From assembly GCF_012070565.1 (NCBI RefSeq), contig NZ_JAAQRO010000023.1, forward strand, positions 124,001 to 188,000: a stretch of 64,000 nt of DNA, written 5' to 3'. A program made the position numbers and the translations under genes. The DNA is from Anaerosporobacter faecicola (GTDB taxonomy: Bacteria > Bacillota > Clostridia > Lachnospirales > Lachnospiraceae). This document shows, one piece after another, positions 18,603-27,162 of this stretch. A model generated the notes under the pieces. The model saw nothing but the letters and a program-made list of their open reading frames with translations. It did not search any database and was not told the DNA's origin. The stretch's first letter is position 1. The number at the start of each line of letters is the position of its first letter.

Positions 18603-19664
18603 CTAGATATACACAGAGTTCCGATCTTCCATTGCTTTATTATCCAGTAAAAGAGTCTTACTATCGTCGAATGCATACAAACGATATACCAATACATTCA
18701 CCTTTTCGCCAACTTGAATGCTTTCTTTTTCTAGTGATCTTGTGGCTGTGAAGCTCTGTCCTTTTACTTGAACCTTTACTTCTAGGTTATCTCCTCTAAA
18801 GGCAATGCCAGCCACAATGCCTTCTTCTGCAGCACTGAGATACTGTTTTAGCTCCCCTTGTTTTGCTATTCTTATAAACTCTGGTCGAATGACTGCCTGA
18901 TGCATCCCCTCAACCTGTTCAAATCCAATTAAGCTCGTGTAATCATTAACTAAGCTAGATTGACCAATAAACTGAGCAACAAATGGTGTGGTAGGTTTTT
19001 TATATATATCAACAGGAGATCCCATCTGTTCTACACGTCCCTGATTCGTTATGATAATCTCATCTGCAACTTCGATGGCTTCATCCTGGTCATGTGTAAC
19101 GAAGATACTAGTAATTCCAACCCTACTAATCATTTCTTTTAACCAACTTCTAAGTTCCTGCCTAACTTTAGCATCAATTGCTGCAAACGGTTCATCAAGT
19201 AACAATAACTGTGGTTTTGGAGCTAGTGCCCTTGCGAATGCAACCCTTTGCCTTTGTCCACCAGACAATTGGTTCGGATAACGATGTTCTAATCCTTCTA
19301 AACCAATTAATTTGATTAGTTCAAAAACACGGTCTTTTATTTCCTTCTTATTCTTCTTCTGAATCTCTAAACCAAATGCAATATTATCGAATACATCCAT
19401 GTAACGAAACAATGCATAATTTTGAAATACAAATCCAACTCCTCTCTTGCTTGCAGGAATATCATTTACCCTGTTCCCATTGATAAAGATGTCTCCTGAA
19501 TCCGGTTGTTCTAAACCTGCTATCATACGAAGGATTGTGGTCTTCCCACTTCCACTTGGACCAAGTAAACCAATTAACTTTCCTTGCTCTATTCCAAAAT
19601 TCACGTGATCAGAAGCTTTATAATTATGAAAGGTTTTATTGATGTCTTTCAGTTCTACGTACAT
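18603..19664 (-). CDS. cysA: Sulfate/thiosulfate ABC transporter ATP-binding protein
   Basis: A 353-residue importer ATPase with Walker A GPSGSGKTT, Q-loop FVFQNYALF, signature LSGGQRQRVAFARAL, Walker B LLLLDEPFAAID and H-loop SIFVTHDQDEA. After residue 240 there is a TOBE-type domain (AVIRPEFIRI, VLVYRLYAF), as in CysA. It starts 2 bases after the cysW stop with an AAAGGAGGAAGGT ribosome site. Placement inside an sbp-cysT-cysW operon fixes the substrate as sulfate or thiosulfate. Confidence 0.95.
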   Translation of the reverse strand: MYVELKDINKTFHNYKASDHVNFGIEQGKLIGLLGPSGSGKTTILRMIAGLEQPDSGDIFINGNRVNDIPASKRGVGFVFQNYALFRYMDVFDNIAFGLEIQKKNKKEIKDRVFELIKLIGLEGLEHRYPNQLSGGQRQRVAFARALAPKPQLLLLDEPFAAIDAKVRQELRSWLKEMISRVGITSIFVTHDQDEAIEVADEIIITNQGRVEQMGSPVDIYKKPTTPFVAQFIGQSSLVNDYTSLIGFEQVEGMHQAVIRPEFIRIAKQGELKQYLSAAEEGIVAGIAFRGDNLEVKVQVKGQSFTATRSLEKESIQVGEKVNVLVYRLYAFDDSKTLLLDNKAMEDRNSVYI

Positions 19665-19666
19665 AT

Positions 19667-20509
19667 CTACCTTCCTCCTTTCTTCGCCTTATATTCCACT
19701 ATGTTTCGCAAGATTAAAATAATTACTGCTAACACAACTAAAATTGATGACACTGCAAATGCGGCTGATAATTTGAATTCATTGTAAATAATCTCTACAT
19801 GAAGAGGAAGTGTATTGGTCTTTCCTCGTAGATGCCCTGACAAAACCGATACCGCACCAAATTCTCCCATAGCTCTGGCACTGCATAATACAATTCCATA
19901 TAACAAAGCCCATTTCATATGTGGTAGCGTTATCTTACGAAAGATGTGAAATCCACTGGCTCCCATTAGTGCTGCCGCCTCTTCCTCATCCCTTCCTTGC
20001 GCATTCAAAACTGGAATAATCTCTCTTGATATGAATGGAAATGTTACAAAAATAGTGGCAATTATTACACCTGGTACCGCAAATACAACTTTTATATTAT
20101 GGGCATTCAAGAAATCATGTGCCCAGCCAATACGACCAAAGGTAAGGATAAAAATCAAACCTGCTATTACTGGGGAAACAGCAAAGGGAATATCGATTAT
20201 TGTAAGAAGTAATTGTTTTCCCCTAAAATGGAATTTGGAAACCGCCCAAGCTGCGAACAATCCAAAGAACGTATTAATCGCTACTGCCGTTACAGTTGCT
20301 ACTATTGTTAATCGTAGTGCCTTAATGGTATAGGGATCTGTAATTGCTTCTATGTATTTTGTTCCCCCATCTTTTAATGCATAGACGATAAGTACAAGCA
20401 TTGGAATGACAAGCATAATAAGGACAAATACTAAGCTTACCCCGATTAATACCACTTTTGTGACCTTCGTTCCTTTTTTTAGATTTACTGATTCTTGTTC
20501 TATATTCAT
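19667..20509 (-). CDS. cysW: Sulfate ABC transporter permease CysW
   Basis: A six-helix binding-protein-dependent permease of 280 residues from the preferred start. The permease loop reads EEAAALMGASGFHIFRKITLP (the EAA motif contacting CysA), and GEFGAVSVLSGH is typical of CysW. An upstream in-frame ATG (20548) would overlap cysT; ATG 20509 has GGAGGAAGAT immediately before it and leaves a 16-base gap, so I prefer it. It works with CysT as the heterodimeric membrane channel. Confidence 0.93.
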   Translation of the reverse strand: MNIEQESVNLKKGTKVTKVVLIGVSLVFVLIMLVIPMLVLIVYALKDGGTKYIEAITDPYTIKALRLTIVATVTAVAINTFFGLFAAWAVSKFHFRGKQLLLTIIDIPFAVSPVIAGLIFILTFGRIGWAHDFLNAHNIKVVFAVPGVIIATIFVTFPFISREIIPVLNAQGRDEEEAAALMGASGFHIFRKITLPHMKWALLYGIVLCSARAMGEFGAVSVLSGHLRGKTNTLPLHVEIIYNEFKLSAAFAVSSILVVLAVIILILRNIVEYKAKKGGR

Positions 20510-20525
20510 ATCTTCCTCCAGCTTT

Positions 20526-21365
20526 CTAAGTCGTTCTCTTTGTTGCATGAACTTGAATAATATTAAGCAATAATAAAATTAAGAAAGATACCACTAACAT
20601 AACTAGTGCAATTGCTGTTGCATCCGTATATTTTAATTGCTCTAATTTAGACATGATTAATAGCGGCGCAATCTGTGTCTTATATGGGATGTTTCCTGCT
20701 ATGAAAATTACACTGCCATACTCACCAATTCCTCTTGCTAAGGCCAAACCAAATCCTGTCAACATAGCTGGTAAAATCTCAGGAAATATAACTTTAATGA
20801 ATGTTTTCCTGCCATTCGCGCCTAGCATAGCTGCCGCTTCCTCATACTGTGGATCAAACTTCTCTAATACAGGCTGGATTGCTCTAACTACAAAAGGAAT
20901 ACCAATAAAAACCATAGCAATGGTGATTCCCACTTTTGTATACGCTATCTTAATTCCAAACTTAGCAAATATACTGCCAATCCAACCTTGGTCTGAATAT
21001 AGTGCAGTAAGCGATATGCCTGCAACTGCAGTTGGTAGTGCAAAGGGAAGTTCAATTAATCCATCTAGTATGCGTTTGCCTGGGAACTCATATCGAACGA
21101 ATACCCATGCTAAAATCACACCGAAGATACAATTGATAAGCGCTGCTATAAGTGCGCAAGAGAAGCTAACCATATACCCCGATCGGACATCCTTTGCCAT
21201 TACGATTTTTACGAAGTCATATAAAGAAAGGTCTGAAGCACAGATAATAATAGATGCCATAGGAATAAGCACAATCATACTAACCATTGCTAATGTTATC
21301 CCCAATGATAAGGGAAATCCAGGTATTACCCTTCTTCTCTTTGTTCGTTTAAACTTATTCACCAT
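20526..21365 (-). CDS. cysT: Sulfate ABC transporter permease CysT (CysU)
   Basis: A 279-residue permease with six predicted helices; the EAA loop is EEAAAMLGANGRKTFIKVI and the following GEYGSVIFIAGNIPYKT is the CysT hallmark, distinguishing it from CysW. AAGGAAG precedes ATG 21365. It follows the binding-protein gene after 26 bases and precedes cysW after 16 bases, the canonical order. Confidence 0.94.
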   Translation of the reverse strand: MVNKFKRTKRRRVIPGFPLSLGITLAMVSMIVLIPMASIIICASDLSLYDFVKIVMAKDVRSGYMVSFSCALIAALINCIFGVILAWVFVRYEFPGKRILDGLIELPFALPTAVAGISLTALYSDQGWIGSIFAKFGIKIAYTKVGITIAMVFIGIPFVVRAIQPVLEKFDPQYEEAAAMLGANGRKTFIKVIFPEILPAMLTGFGLALARGIGEYGSVIFIAGNIPYKTQIAPLLIMSKLEQLKYTDATAIALVMLVVSFLILLLLNIIQVHATKRTT

Positions 21366-21391
21366 GTCACATTCTTCCTTTCATAGATAAA

Positions 21392-22420
21392 TTATTGCGT
21401 ATAGATTTGGTCGAATACTCCACCATCCTGAAAATACACTTCATATGCTTTATCCCAACCGCCAAAATCAGCAATAGTAACCATGTTGATTGATAAATTA
21501 AATACATCCGAGAATTCTTTAAGAATTTCTGGATTAGATGGACGATAATAGTTTTCTCCTGCAAGTCTTTGACCAACGTCTGAGTAAAGATATTCCAAAT
21601 ATTCTTTTGCTACCTCTTCCGTTTTTCGTTTCTTAGCAACATCGTCTACAATAGCTACAGAAGGTTCTGCTAGGATACTTATACTTGGCGTAATAATCTC
21701 ATATTCATCTGGATGTTCCTCAAGTGTAAGATAAGCCTCGTTCTCCCAGGCAATTAATACATCTCCTTGCCCATTTTCAACAAATGTTGTTGTTGCTCCT
21801 CTCGCTCCAGAATCTAATACACTTACGTTCTTGTATAACTTTGTAACAAAATTCCTAATCTGTGTTTCATCACCGATATATAGATAATCTGCATATGCCC
21901 AAGCGGATAGGAAATTCCAACAAGCTCCTCCAGATGTTTTTGGGTTTGGCGTAATGACATTCACGCCATCTTTGATCAAATCTGACCAATCCTTAATATT
22001 CTTTTCATTTCCTTTGCGGACAAGAAAAACAATTGTTGAAGTATATGGAGAACTGTTCTTATCAAATTCTTCAAGCCAGCCTTTCTCAATTAATCCGGCC
22101 TCTTCTATGGAGGTAATATCATGCGCTAAAGCTAATGTAACAATATCTGCTTCATTTCCTTCAATTACCGATCTAGCTTGTTTTCCAGATCCACCATGAG
22201 ATTGGGTAACCGTAACCTTTTTTCCTGTCTTATCCTTATAATACTTTGCAAACTCTACATTATAAGCTTCATAAAATTCTCTTGTAGGATCATAAGATAC
22301 GTTAGTAATGTCAATAGAATCATCTGAAGATGAGGAATTCCCTTTGCATCCTGTCAATCCTCCCACTGTAAGTAGTACAACAACACTTAACGTAAATACT
22401 TTCTTGCTTCCTTTTCTCAT
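21392..22420 (-). CDS. sbp: Sulfate-binding lipoprotein
   Basis: A 342-residue periplasmic-type binding protein with a lipoprotein signal (MRKGSKKVFTLSVVVLL, lipobox LTGC, mature Cys at about 25). The mature part contains NVSYDPTREFYEAYN, QSHGGSGKQARSV, ADIVTLALAHDI and TPNPKTSGGACWNFL, all landmarks of Sbp/CysP sulfate receptors (the GGSGKQ and TSGG segments contact the anion). First gene of the operon, behind a consensus promoter and an AAGGGGGA ribosome site. It captures sulfate at the outer face of the membrane for CysTWA. Confidence 0.96.
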   Translation of the reverse strand: MRKGSKKVFTLSVVVLLTVGGLTGCKGNSSSSDDSIDITNVSYDPTREFYEAYNVEFAKYYKDKTGKKVTVTQSHGGSGKQARSVIEGNEADIVTLALAHDITSIEEAGLIEKGWLEEFDKNSSPYTSTIVFLVRKGNEKNIKDWSDLIKDGVNVITPNPKTSGGACWNFLSAWAYADYLYIGDETQIRNFVTKLYKNVSVLDSGARGATTTFVENGQGDVLIAWENEAYLTLEEHPDEYEIITPSISILAEPSVAIVDDVAKKRKTEEVAKEYLEYLYSDVGQRLAGENYYRPSNPEILKEFSDVFNLSINMVTIADFGGWDKAYEVYFQDGGVFDQIYTQ

Positions 22421-22485
22421 ACAACATCCCCCTTCAATTTATTTACTATATATACTATATAGGAATAATATAAATTATTTTCTAA

Positions 22486-22514
22486 AATATACCATCTATT
22501 TCATACTATGTCAA
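22486..22514 (-). promoter_or_regulatory. Consensus promoter of the sulfate assimilation operon
   Basis: On the minus strand TTGACA (22514-22509), a 17-base spacer and TATATT (22491-22486) make a near-perfect sigma-A promoter. The 65-base leader is almost pure A/T and includes the inverted repeat AATAAT-TTAT-ATTATT and TATATAGTATATATAG tracts, possible sites for a sulfur-status repressor. I cannot name the regulator. Confidence 0.75.
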
Positions 22515-22543
22515 TAGGCTTTATATGTTATTTTAATTTAAAT

Positions 22544-22588
22544 AAAAAAAGAGGCCTTAAATAGTATATTTATACTATTTAAAACCTC
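22544..22588 (-). terminator. Strong rho-independent terminator after the TraX-family gene
   Basis: GAGG-cc-TTAAATAGTATA (from 22551) pairs with TATACTATTTAA-aa-CCTC (to 22588); on the minus strand it is followed by CTTTTTTT. It isolates the TraX gene from the sulfate operon promoter. Confidence 0.9.
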
Positions 22589-22615
22589 TGGTTTTCCAGT
22601 TGCACGTTGACCTTG

Positions 22616-23434
22616 TTAATACAAACCACAGAATTTACAAATTCCAAATAGAAATAACAAATGCACCGGATAGAAAAGATAGAACACATATTTGAGATTT
22701 AATCCTCTTTTTCCGTTGTATAATGCAATTGGTATCATTCCAAGGAATGCATACCCTTCTTGCAATTGGAACGCAGTTAATGTCATACAACCACCATACA
22801 TACATGCATTGCGGTTTCTCCTTAAGAAATACATGACAGTTATGGTTAATACACCCAGTGCATCATAGTCTGTTTTTAAATAAATAGCAGCTGCTATACC
22901 ACCAATAAAGACTGCGATGGAAGCAAGTCCCTTGACAAGGACATGCATTCCTTCCTTCTGAAGTAGATAGTCGATAATCGTGATCACAACCATTCCAAGG
23001 AATAAAGTAAAGAACACGTTCTGGTATGTGAATTCCAATACCTCTTGCTTAAATGCAAGATCAAAAGGAATTTCTGAAAGGAATGCAAATAACCCTAAAC
23101 GAACTATATATTTGCCCCGACTTCTTGTATGTATAAATCCTTCAATCAGTAAAAAACAAAAGCAAGGGAACCCAATTCGTCCAATTGCACGCAACACATT
23201 ATAAAAATGGAAAAGCATACTATCAAATACTGGATAATAGCCATCTGCGTTAAAGATCATCGCTGCTGCTTCATGATCATACTGTTTCTTCACCATTGCA
23301 TTGACGATCGTCGCTCCTACATGATCGATAAACATTGTGATAATTGCTATTAACTTAATTGTACTTCCACTAATCCCCTTATGGATAATACGATTTAACC
23401 AATTATCTCCTTTTTGACTCCTTAATTCTTCCAT
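22616..23434 (-). CDS. TraX-family membrane protein
   Basis: A 272-residue polytopic membrane protein with the TraX hallmarks: TIKLIAIITMFIDHVGATIV near the start, IGRIGFPCFCFLLIEGFIHT and a C-terminal YFLYPVHLLFLF-like end (FYLFYPVHLLFL). TraX acetylates F-pilin in E. coli, but chromosomal Firmicute copies are common and have no known substrate. ATG 23434 has AGGGAG at a 9-base spacing; ATG 23452 has none. It is monocistronic, with its own terminator. A second, broken family member lies at 55.0-55.9 kb. Its conserved FIDH histidine suggests an acyltransferase-like membrane enzyme; this is inference. Confidence 0.88.
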   Translation of the reverse strand: MEELRSQKGDNWLNRIIHKGISGSTIKLIAIITMFIDHVGATIVNAMVKKQYDHEAAAMIFNADGYYPVFDSMLFHFYNVLRAIGRIGFPCFCFLLIEGFIHTRSRGKYIVRLGLFAFLSEIPFDLAFKQEVLEFTYQNVFFTLFLGMVVITIIDYLLQKEGMHVLVKGLASIAVFIGGIAAAIYLKTDYDALGVLTITVMYFLRRNRNACMYGGCMTLTAFQLQEGYAFLGMIPIALYNGKRGLNLKYVFYLFYPVHLLFLFGICKFCGLY

Positions 23435-23539
23435 AATTGCAATCTCCCTCATATTCGTAATAATGCGTTACCATTATAATCCAAACATAGGATAGATACA
23501 ACTATTAGAAGATAATTGTAAAAAAGTCGTAAGAATTTG

Positions 23540-24289
23540 TTATTGATTCGCTTTTATGATTTCTTCCAAGCTAACATGTTCATTACGATATCTTGCTCTG
23601 CTCTTTTCATTGGTCATACGAATTGCGTTCTTTGGACAATTCTGAGTACAAGCCATACAGCTGCTACATTGCTGACCAAATACCGGTTTTTCTTTCAATT
23701 CAATATTGTCCATTGGACAGACTTTCCCACAGATTCCACAACCAGTGCAACTATCCTCCACCTGAAAGTATGTAGTCGTTCCAATACCAATGGGATATGC
23801 ATATTTCATCTCATGTGTTTTTGTTAAGAACTTGCCCACAACTGTCGCACGCGTAATCTTTTTTTGTTTCTCTTTCACATCATTAATAATGAGGGATAAC
23901 TTCTCATCCACATCAGCATGTTTCTTCTTTTCTTTCTCCATTTCGAAACCAGGAAGATAGTTCTCCACCATCTCCAGTTTGTTTATATAAGCGAATGGAA
24001 TTCCACATTCTTTACCAATCTTCTCCAATTGATTGATTGTCGCTCCTGCATAGAATCCATAGGTAACTACCCCAAAGATATAGGGGGAACGTAACGTAAC
24101 TTTATGTAAGAATTCATTTACATAGGGAGGGATACATAGTCCATATACAGGAACTACAATTCCAATTTGGTCATCAACAAACTCTAGCTTCTCCTGCTTG
24201 TTTGCTTGAACCATAGAAATAGCTTTACCTCCGAATTTTTTTGCTACATATATGTTATTTCCAGTTGTTGAAAAATATAGTATTGTCAT
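23540..24289 (-). CDS. EFR1-type protein: flavodoxin domain plus 2[4Fe-4S] ferredoxin domain
   Basis: A 249-residue fusion. The N-terminus ILYFSTTGNNIYVAKKF is the flavodoxin phosphate-binding loop (STTGN); residues about 175-230 carry two [4Fe-4S] motifs, CTGCGICGKVCP and CSSCMACTQNCP. This is the EFR1 family layout, which moves electrons between flavin and ferredoxin-type partners. AAGGAGTGATC precedes the ATG. It lies between the sulfate operon and the siroheme sulfite reductase, and could supply electrons to AprBA or the sulfite reductase; that link is inferred from position only. Confidence 0.9.
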   Translation of the reverse strand: MTILYFSTTGNNIYVAKKFGGKAISMVQANKQEKLEFVDDQIGIVVPVYGLCIPPYVNEFLHKVTLRSPYIFGVVTYGFYAGATINQLEKIGKECGIPFAYINKLEMVENYLPGFEMEKEKKKHADVDEKLSLIINDVKEKQKKITRATVVGKFLTKTHEMKYAYPIGIGTTTYFQVEDSCTGCGICGKVCPMDNIELKEKPVFGQQCSSCMACTQNCPKNAIRMTNEKSRARYRNEHVSLEEIIKANQ

Positions 24290-24347
24290 AAATGATCACT
24301 CCTTTTTTAAAAACAATAACAGGAAAGTTGGTGGACTTCCTATTAAA

Positions 24348-24394
24348 TAAAAAATCATGGGATATAAGTTACTATTAATTATATACCCCATGAT
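24348..24394 (-). terminator. Terminator after the AraC-type regulator gene
   Basis: ATCATGGG-ATAT (from 24354) pairs with ATAT-ACCCCATGAT (to 24394); the minus-strand transcript then reads TTTTTTATTT. Confidence 0.8.
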
Positions 24395-24405
24395 AAAAAA
24401 AACTT

Positions 24406-25143
24406 TTATTTAGTTGCTATTGTTTTATAAACCTCTCGTAAGGCAATTCCAAACATCTTCTGGCTTGTTGCCGCACAATGTGAGGGAGAATCAAATCCTG
24501 CTTTCATACAACTTTCTGTAATATTCAACCCTTGCTTTAAATAAACATTTGTTTTCACCAGTTTTTCAAAAGCCAAAAAACTATGCAAAGTCATACCTGT
24601 TTCTTTCCGAAACAAATGGGATAACCTACTTTTAGATAAACAAACCTGTTTACTAATCTCCTCTACGATATCCGATTCAATTGTTTCTTTCGCACCAATC
24701 ATTTGAATGATCTGTTGTACCCGTGGTTCATAGATCTCTTCTTCTGTTCCTTCAATACCAAGGCATGATAAGATTCGTTCTGGTAAATTACTCCTCTGTT
24801 CCTCTTGTTGTTCGTGATAGGCTCGAATTGCTCGTTCAACCAAGTCATCGGGAAGTATTGCATAGGATTTTCCTTTTAAAAAATCCCGTTCTAAGCATTT
24901 TCCGTAGATTCCTACCACTGCGAACAAGAATACCATCGTTCTCTCCTGCCCGGTCTGTCCTGTGTGCATGATATTAGATGCAATAGCAATTCCTTTTGCT
25001 TTTACGTTATCCTCGCCAATACGCCATTCCATCTCATCCCCCAAAGAAATCATCAGATGTGATGCCAAATGTTTATGTGGTTTAGGATCTGCATAATCGG
25101 CCAGGAGTAAAGTTGAATAGGGAAAATCATACCGCTCTGTCAT
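24406..25143 (-). CDS. AraC-family transcriptional regulator
   Basis: A 245-residue regulator: an N-terminal cupin-like sensing domain (STLLLADYADPKPHKHLASHLMISL) and a C-terminal AraC DNA-binding domain (about residues 150-245) with ISKQVCLSKSRLSHLFRKETGM and a second helix-turn-helix ITESCMKAGFDSPSHCAATSQKMFG. Longer in-frame starts exist, but ATG 25143 has AAAGGTGA close by and gives MTERYDFPYS. The second-half motif AGFDSPSHCAATS deviates from the usual FGYSDQSHFSRxF, so DNA contact there may differ. It may control the adjacent sulfite reductase or EFR1 gene. Confidence 0.88.
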   Translation of the reverse strand: MTERYDFPYSTLLLADYADPKPHKHLASHLMISLGDEMEWRIGEDNVKAKGIAIASNIMHTGQTGQERTMVFLFAVVGIYGKCLERDFLKGKSYAILPDDLVERAIRAYHEQQEEQRSNLPERILSCLGIEGTEEEIYEPRVQQIIQMIGAKETIESDIVEEISKQVCLSKSRLSHLFRKETGMTLHSFLAFEKLVKTNVYLKQGLNITESCMKAGFDSPSHCAATSQKMFGIALREVYKTIATK

Positions 25144-25261
25144 CGTTTCACCTTTTCTTTCGTTTTTTTTCTTTGGTTCATTAATTTTGCTAGTAGTCTT
25201 ATTTATAAGATACCAAACAATTGTACATAACATGCAGATGTATTAATAAAAGGTAGCAAGA

Positions 25262-26797
25262 TTAAATGTATTTGGCTGCGATCTTCCCTAATTCCTCTGG
25301 GTATTCTTCACGGAATTTATCATATGTCAAACCATGGGACTGCACTGCTTTCCCAAGGTCAACTAAGAATTCTGGTATTTCCTCTTCTAACATAACACCT
25401 AAATCCGTTCCAAACTGCTCCTGTCCAATGCGTTCACAACCATTTTCATAAACAGCGAATGCGAATTTCGGTCCATCTATTGTTGGTTTCTTACCTCCAC
25501 GGAATCCAAGAGCCCCGATTTGATGAGCGGAACACGAGGAAGGACAACCTGATATATGAATGGCAGGTAATACATGATCTGCAAAATTCTCTTCTCTTAC
25601 ACGTTTTACACAAGCATCCAGAAGAAGTTGCGACTTACCGATACCAACCTGACAGATTGTAGCACCAACACATGCCGTAGAACGTTCAAATTCTGTATTC
25701 GCTCCATCCTCTGTTATTGCTAATACTTTTTTTGCTTCTTCTGCATTCAGATTTATAATATAGATTCCCTGATCTGGTGTAATTCGTACGTTTACTTCTT
25801 CCATATCTTTGATGGTATCGTATAAGGTACAGAAGAATCCAGGTTTTGGATTACCACCAATTGGATAATAAGATACTGCGTAAAGTCCAGACTGTTTCTG
25901 TTTCACAAGCCGTGGACCTGTGATTTCTTTTGTTCCTGTTTTTGATACCATTGATTCTGTAACAGAGATATCAAGGTCTTCCGTCTCTAGGTTCTTTCTT
26001 AATTGTTCCTGATAGGTGGAGATAAATCCTTCCACACCAAGGGTATCTTGTAAGAATCTCGTTCTGGAAGCTGCACGATTTGTATAATTCCCATGTGCTG
26101 TAAATACATCAACCATGGTTTTAATACAATAGATAATCTTCGTTGGTGCAATATTCTGTGCAACTAGAAGCCCCATCTTTGGTTTATTACCTAATCCACC
26201 TGCTGCATAGACATCAAACATGTGATTCTCTTTTGCAACAAAACCAAGATCGCGAAATGTTGCATGGGTTTCATTCTTTTTTGTATTCACAAAACATACC
26301 TTTAGTTTTCTTGGCAATTTCACCGTATTAATTAGACCGAGAAGATAATCGGCTGCTTCCTTGGCATAAGGAAGAACATCAAAAGCTTCCCCCTCTTCCA
26401 CTCCTGATAAAGGAGCACACATCACATTACGCGGGTAATCTCCGCCGCCACCTCTAGTAATGATACCTTGATGAAAGGCCTCTTCAATCAAATTACAAAC
26501 TGTCTGCTCTGTTAAATTGTGTAATTGTAGAGATTGACATGTTGTAAAATGTGCCATGTCAATCTCATATTTCTCAATGCTGTTTGCGATAAATGCTAGG
26601 TTTTCTTTATTAATTTCTCCACCAGCTAATCGAAGACGTAACATACTACGTTCTCCACCTCTTTGCGCATAACTACCAAAACCACCCGACAAAGATTTAT
26701 ATTCTGCTACCGATAGCTCCTTTTGATAGAATTTTCTAGTTGCTTCATGAAACTGAGTTAAGTCCTTCTTAAATTCGTCGATATACTCTTTTTGCAT
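25262..26797 (-). CDS. Siroheme [4Fe-4S] sulfite/nitrite reductase
   Basis: A 511-residue hemoprotein of the ferredoxin-type sulfite/nitrite reductase family. The cluster-siroheme ligands are CVGATIC (C-x5-C) and GCPSSCSAHQIG (C-x3-C) in the second half, and two ferrodoxin-like repeats are visible (LRLAGGEINKENL and VRITPDQGIYIINL). The family reduces sulfite to sulfide or nitrite to ammonia with six electrons. With a complete sulfate-to-sulfite pathway in the preceding operon, sulfite is the likelier substrate here. The gene follows a DUF1858 redox gene by 48 bases and shares its promoter. AAAGGG precedes ATG 26797. Confidence 0.88.
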   Translation of the reverse strand: MQKEYIDEFKKDLTQFHEATRKFYQKELSVAEYKSLSGGFGSYAQRGGERSMLRLRLAGGEINKENLAFIANSIEKYEIDMAHFTTCQSLQLHNLTEQTVCNLIEEAFHQGIITRGGGGDYPRNVMCAPLSGVEEGEAFDVLPYAKEAADYLLGLINTVKLPRKLKVCFVNTKKNETHATFRDLGFVAKENHMFDVYAAGGLGNKPKMGLLVAQNIAPTKIIYCIKTMVDVFTAHGNYTNRAASRTRFLQDTLGVEGFISTYQEQLRKNLETEDLDISVTESMVSKTGTKEITGPRLVKQKQSGLYAVSYYPIGGNPKPGFFCTLYDTIKDMEEVNVRITPDQGIYIINLNAEEAKKVLAITEDGANTEFERSTACVGATICQVGIGKSQLLLDACVKRVREENFADHVLPAIHISGCPSSCSAHQIGALGFRGGKKPTIDGPKFAFAVYENGCERIGQEQFGTDLGVMLEEEIPEFLVDLGKAVQSHGLTYDKFREEYPEELGKIAAKYI

Positions 26798-26845
26798 GTT
26801 TCAATATGCCCTTTCCGTATTGTATTTGACTACCATACATTTTAA

Positions 26846-27049
26846 TTATTCTGACCAATTGAGATAATCATTGATCTCATCCACGAGATCCTCACAGCTG
26901 ATTCCATGAACTTCACAAGCCTGTTCTAATGTTTCATGGGAAGCAGCAGCACATCCAACACAATGCATGCCATTATTAGTCAATATATACGCAATTTCTT
27001 CATCCATACGGATCAAACGATCAATGGGTGTATCCTTTGTTATCTGCAT
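26846..27049 (-). CDS. DUF1858 small redox-disulfide protein
   Basis: A 67-residue protein starting MQITKDTPIDRLIRMDEE with a central GMHCVGCAAASHETLEQA segment, matching the DUF1858/hybrid-cluster-associated family whose CxxC may act as a redox disulfide. Longer in-frame readings reach 27190 but would run into the upstream gene; ATG 27049 has GGTG close to it. First gene of a two-gene unit with the siroheme reductase, suggesting a redox or sulfur-relay helper role (inferred). Confidence 0.85.
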   Translation of the reverse strand: MQITKDTPIDRLIRMDEEIAYILTNNGMHCVGCAAASHETLEQACEVHGISCEDLVDEINDYLNWSE

Positions 27050-27128
27050 TTTATCACCATATCCTTTCCAAAAGTCTTTCGATTTGTATGAATCACAAAT
27101 CTTTCTATGATACTGTAACACAGATACT

Positions 27129-27157
27129 ATTGTAGTATAACTTACTTCTTTTCTCAA
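27129..27157 (-). promoter_or_regulatory. Promoter of the DUF1858-sulfite reductase unit
   Basis: On the minus strand TTGAGA (27157-27152), 17 bases, TACAAT (27134-27129). It begins just after the stop of the UvrA-like gene and gives a leader of about 75 bases. Confidence 0.6.
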
Positions 27158-27162
27158 CCTAT

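Noticed and set aside
20653-21390. 245-codon plus-strand reading opposite cysT
   Set aside because: Shadow of cysT; the cysT frame has all permease motifs and the expected operon place.
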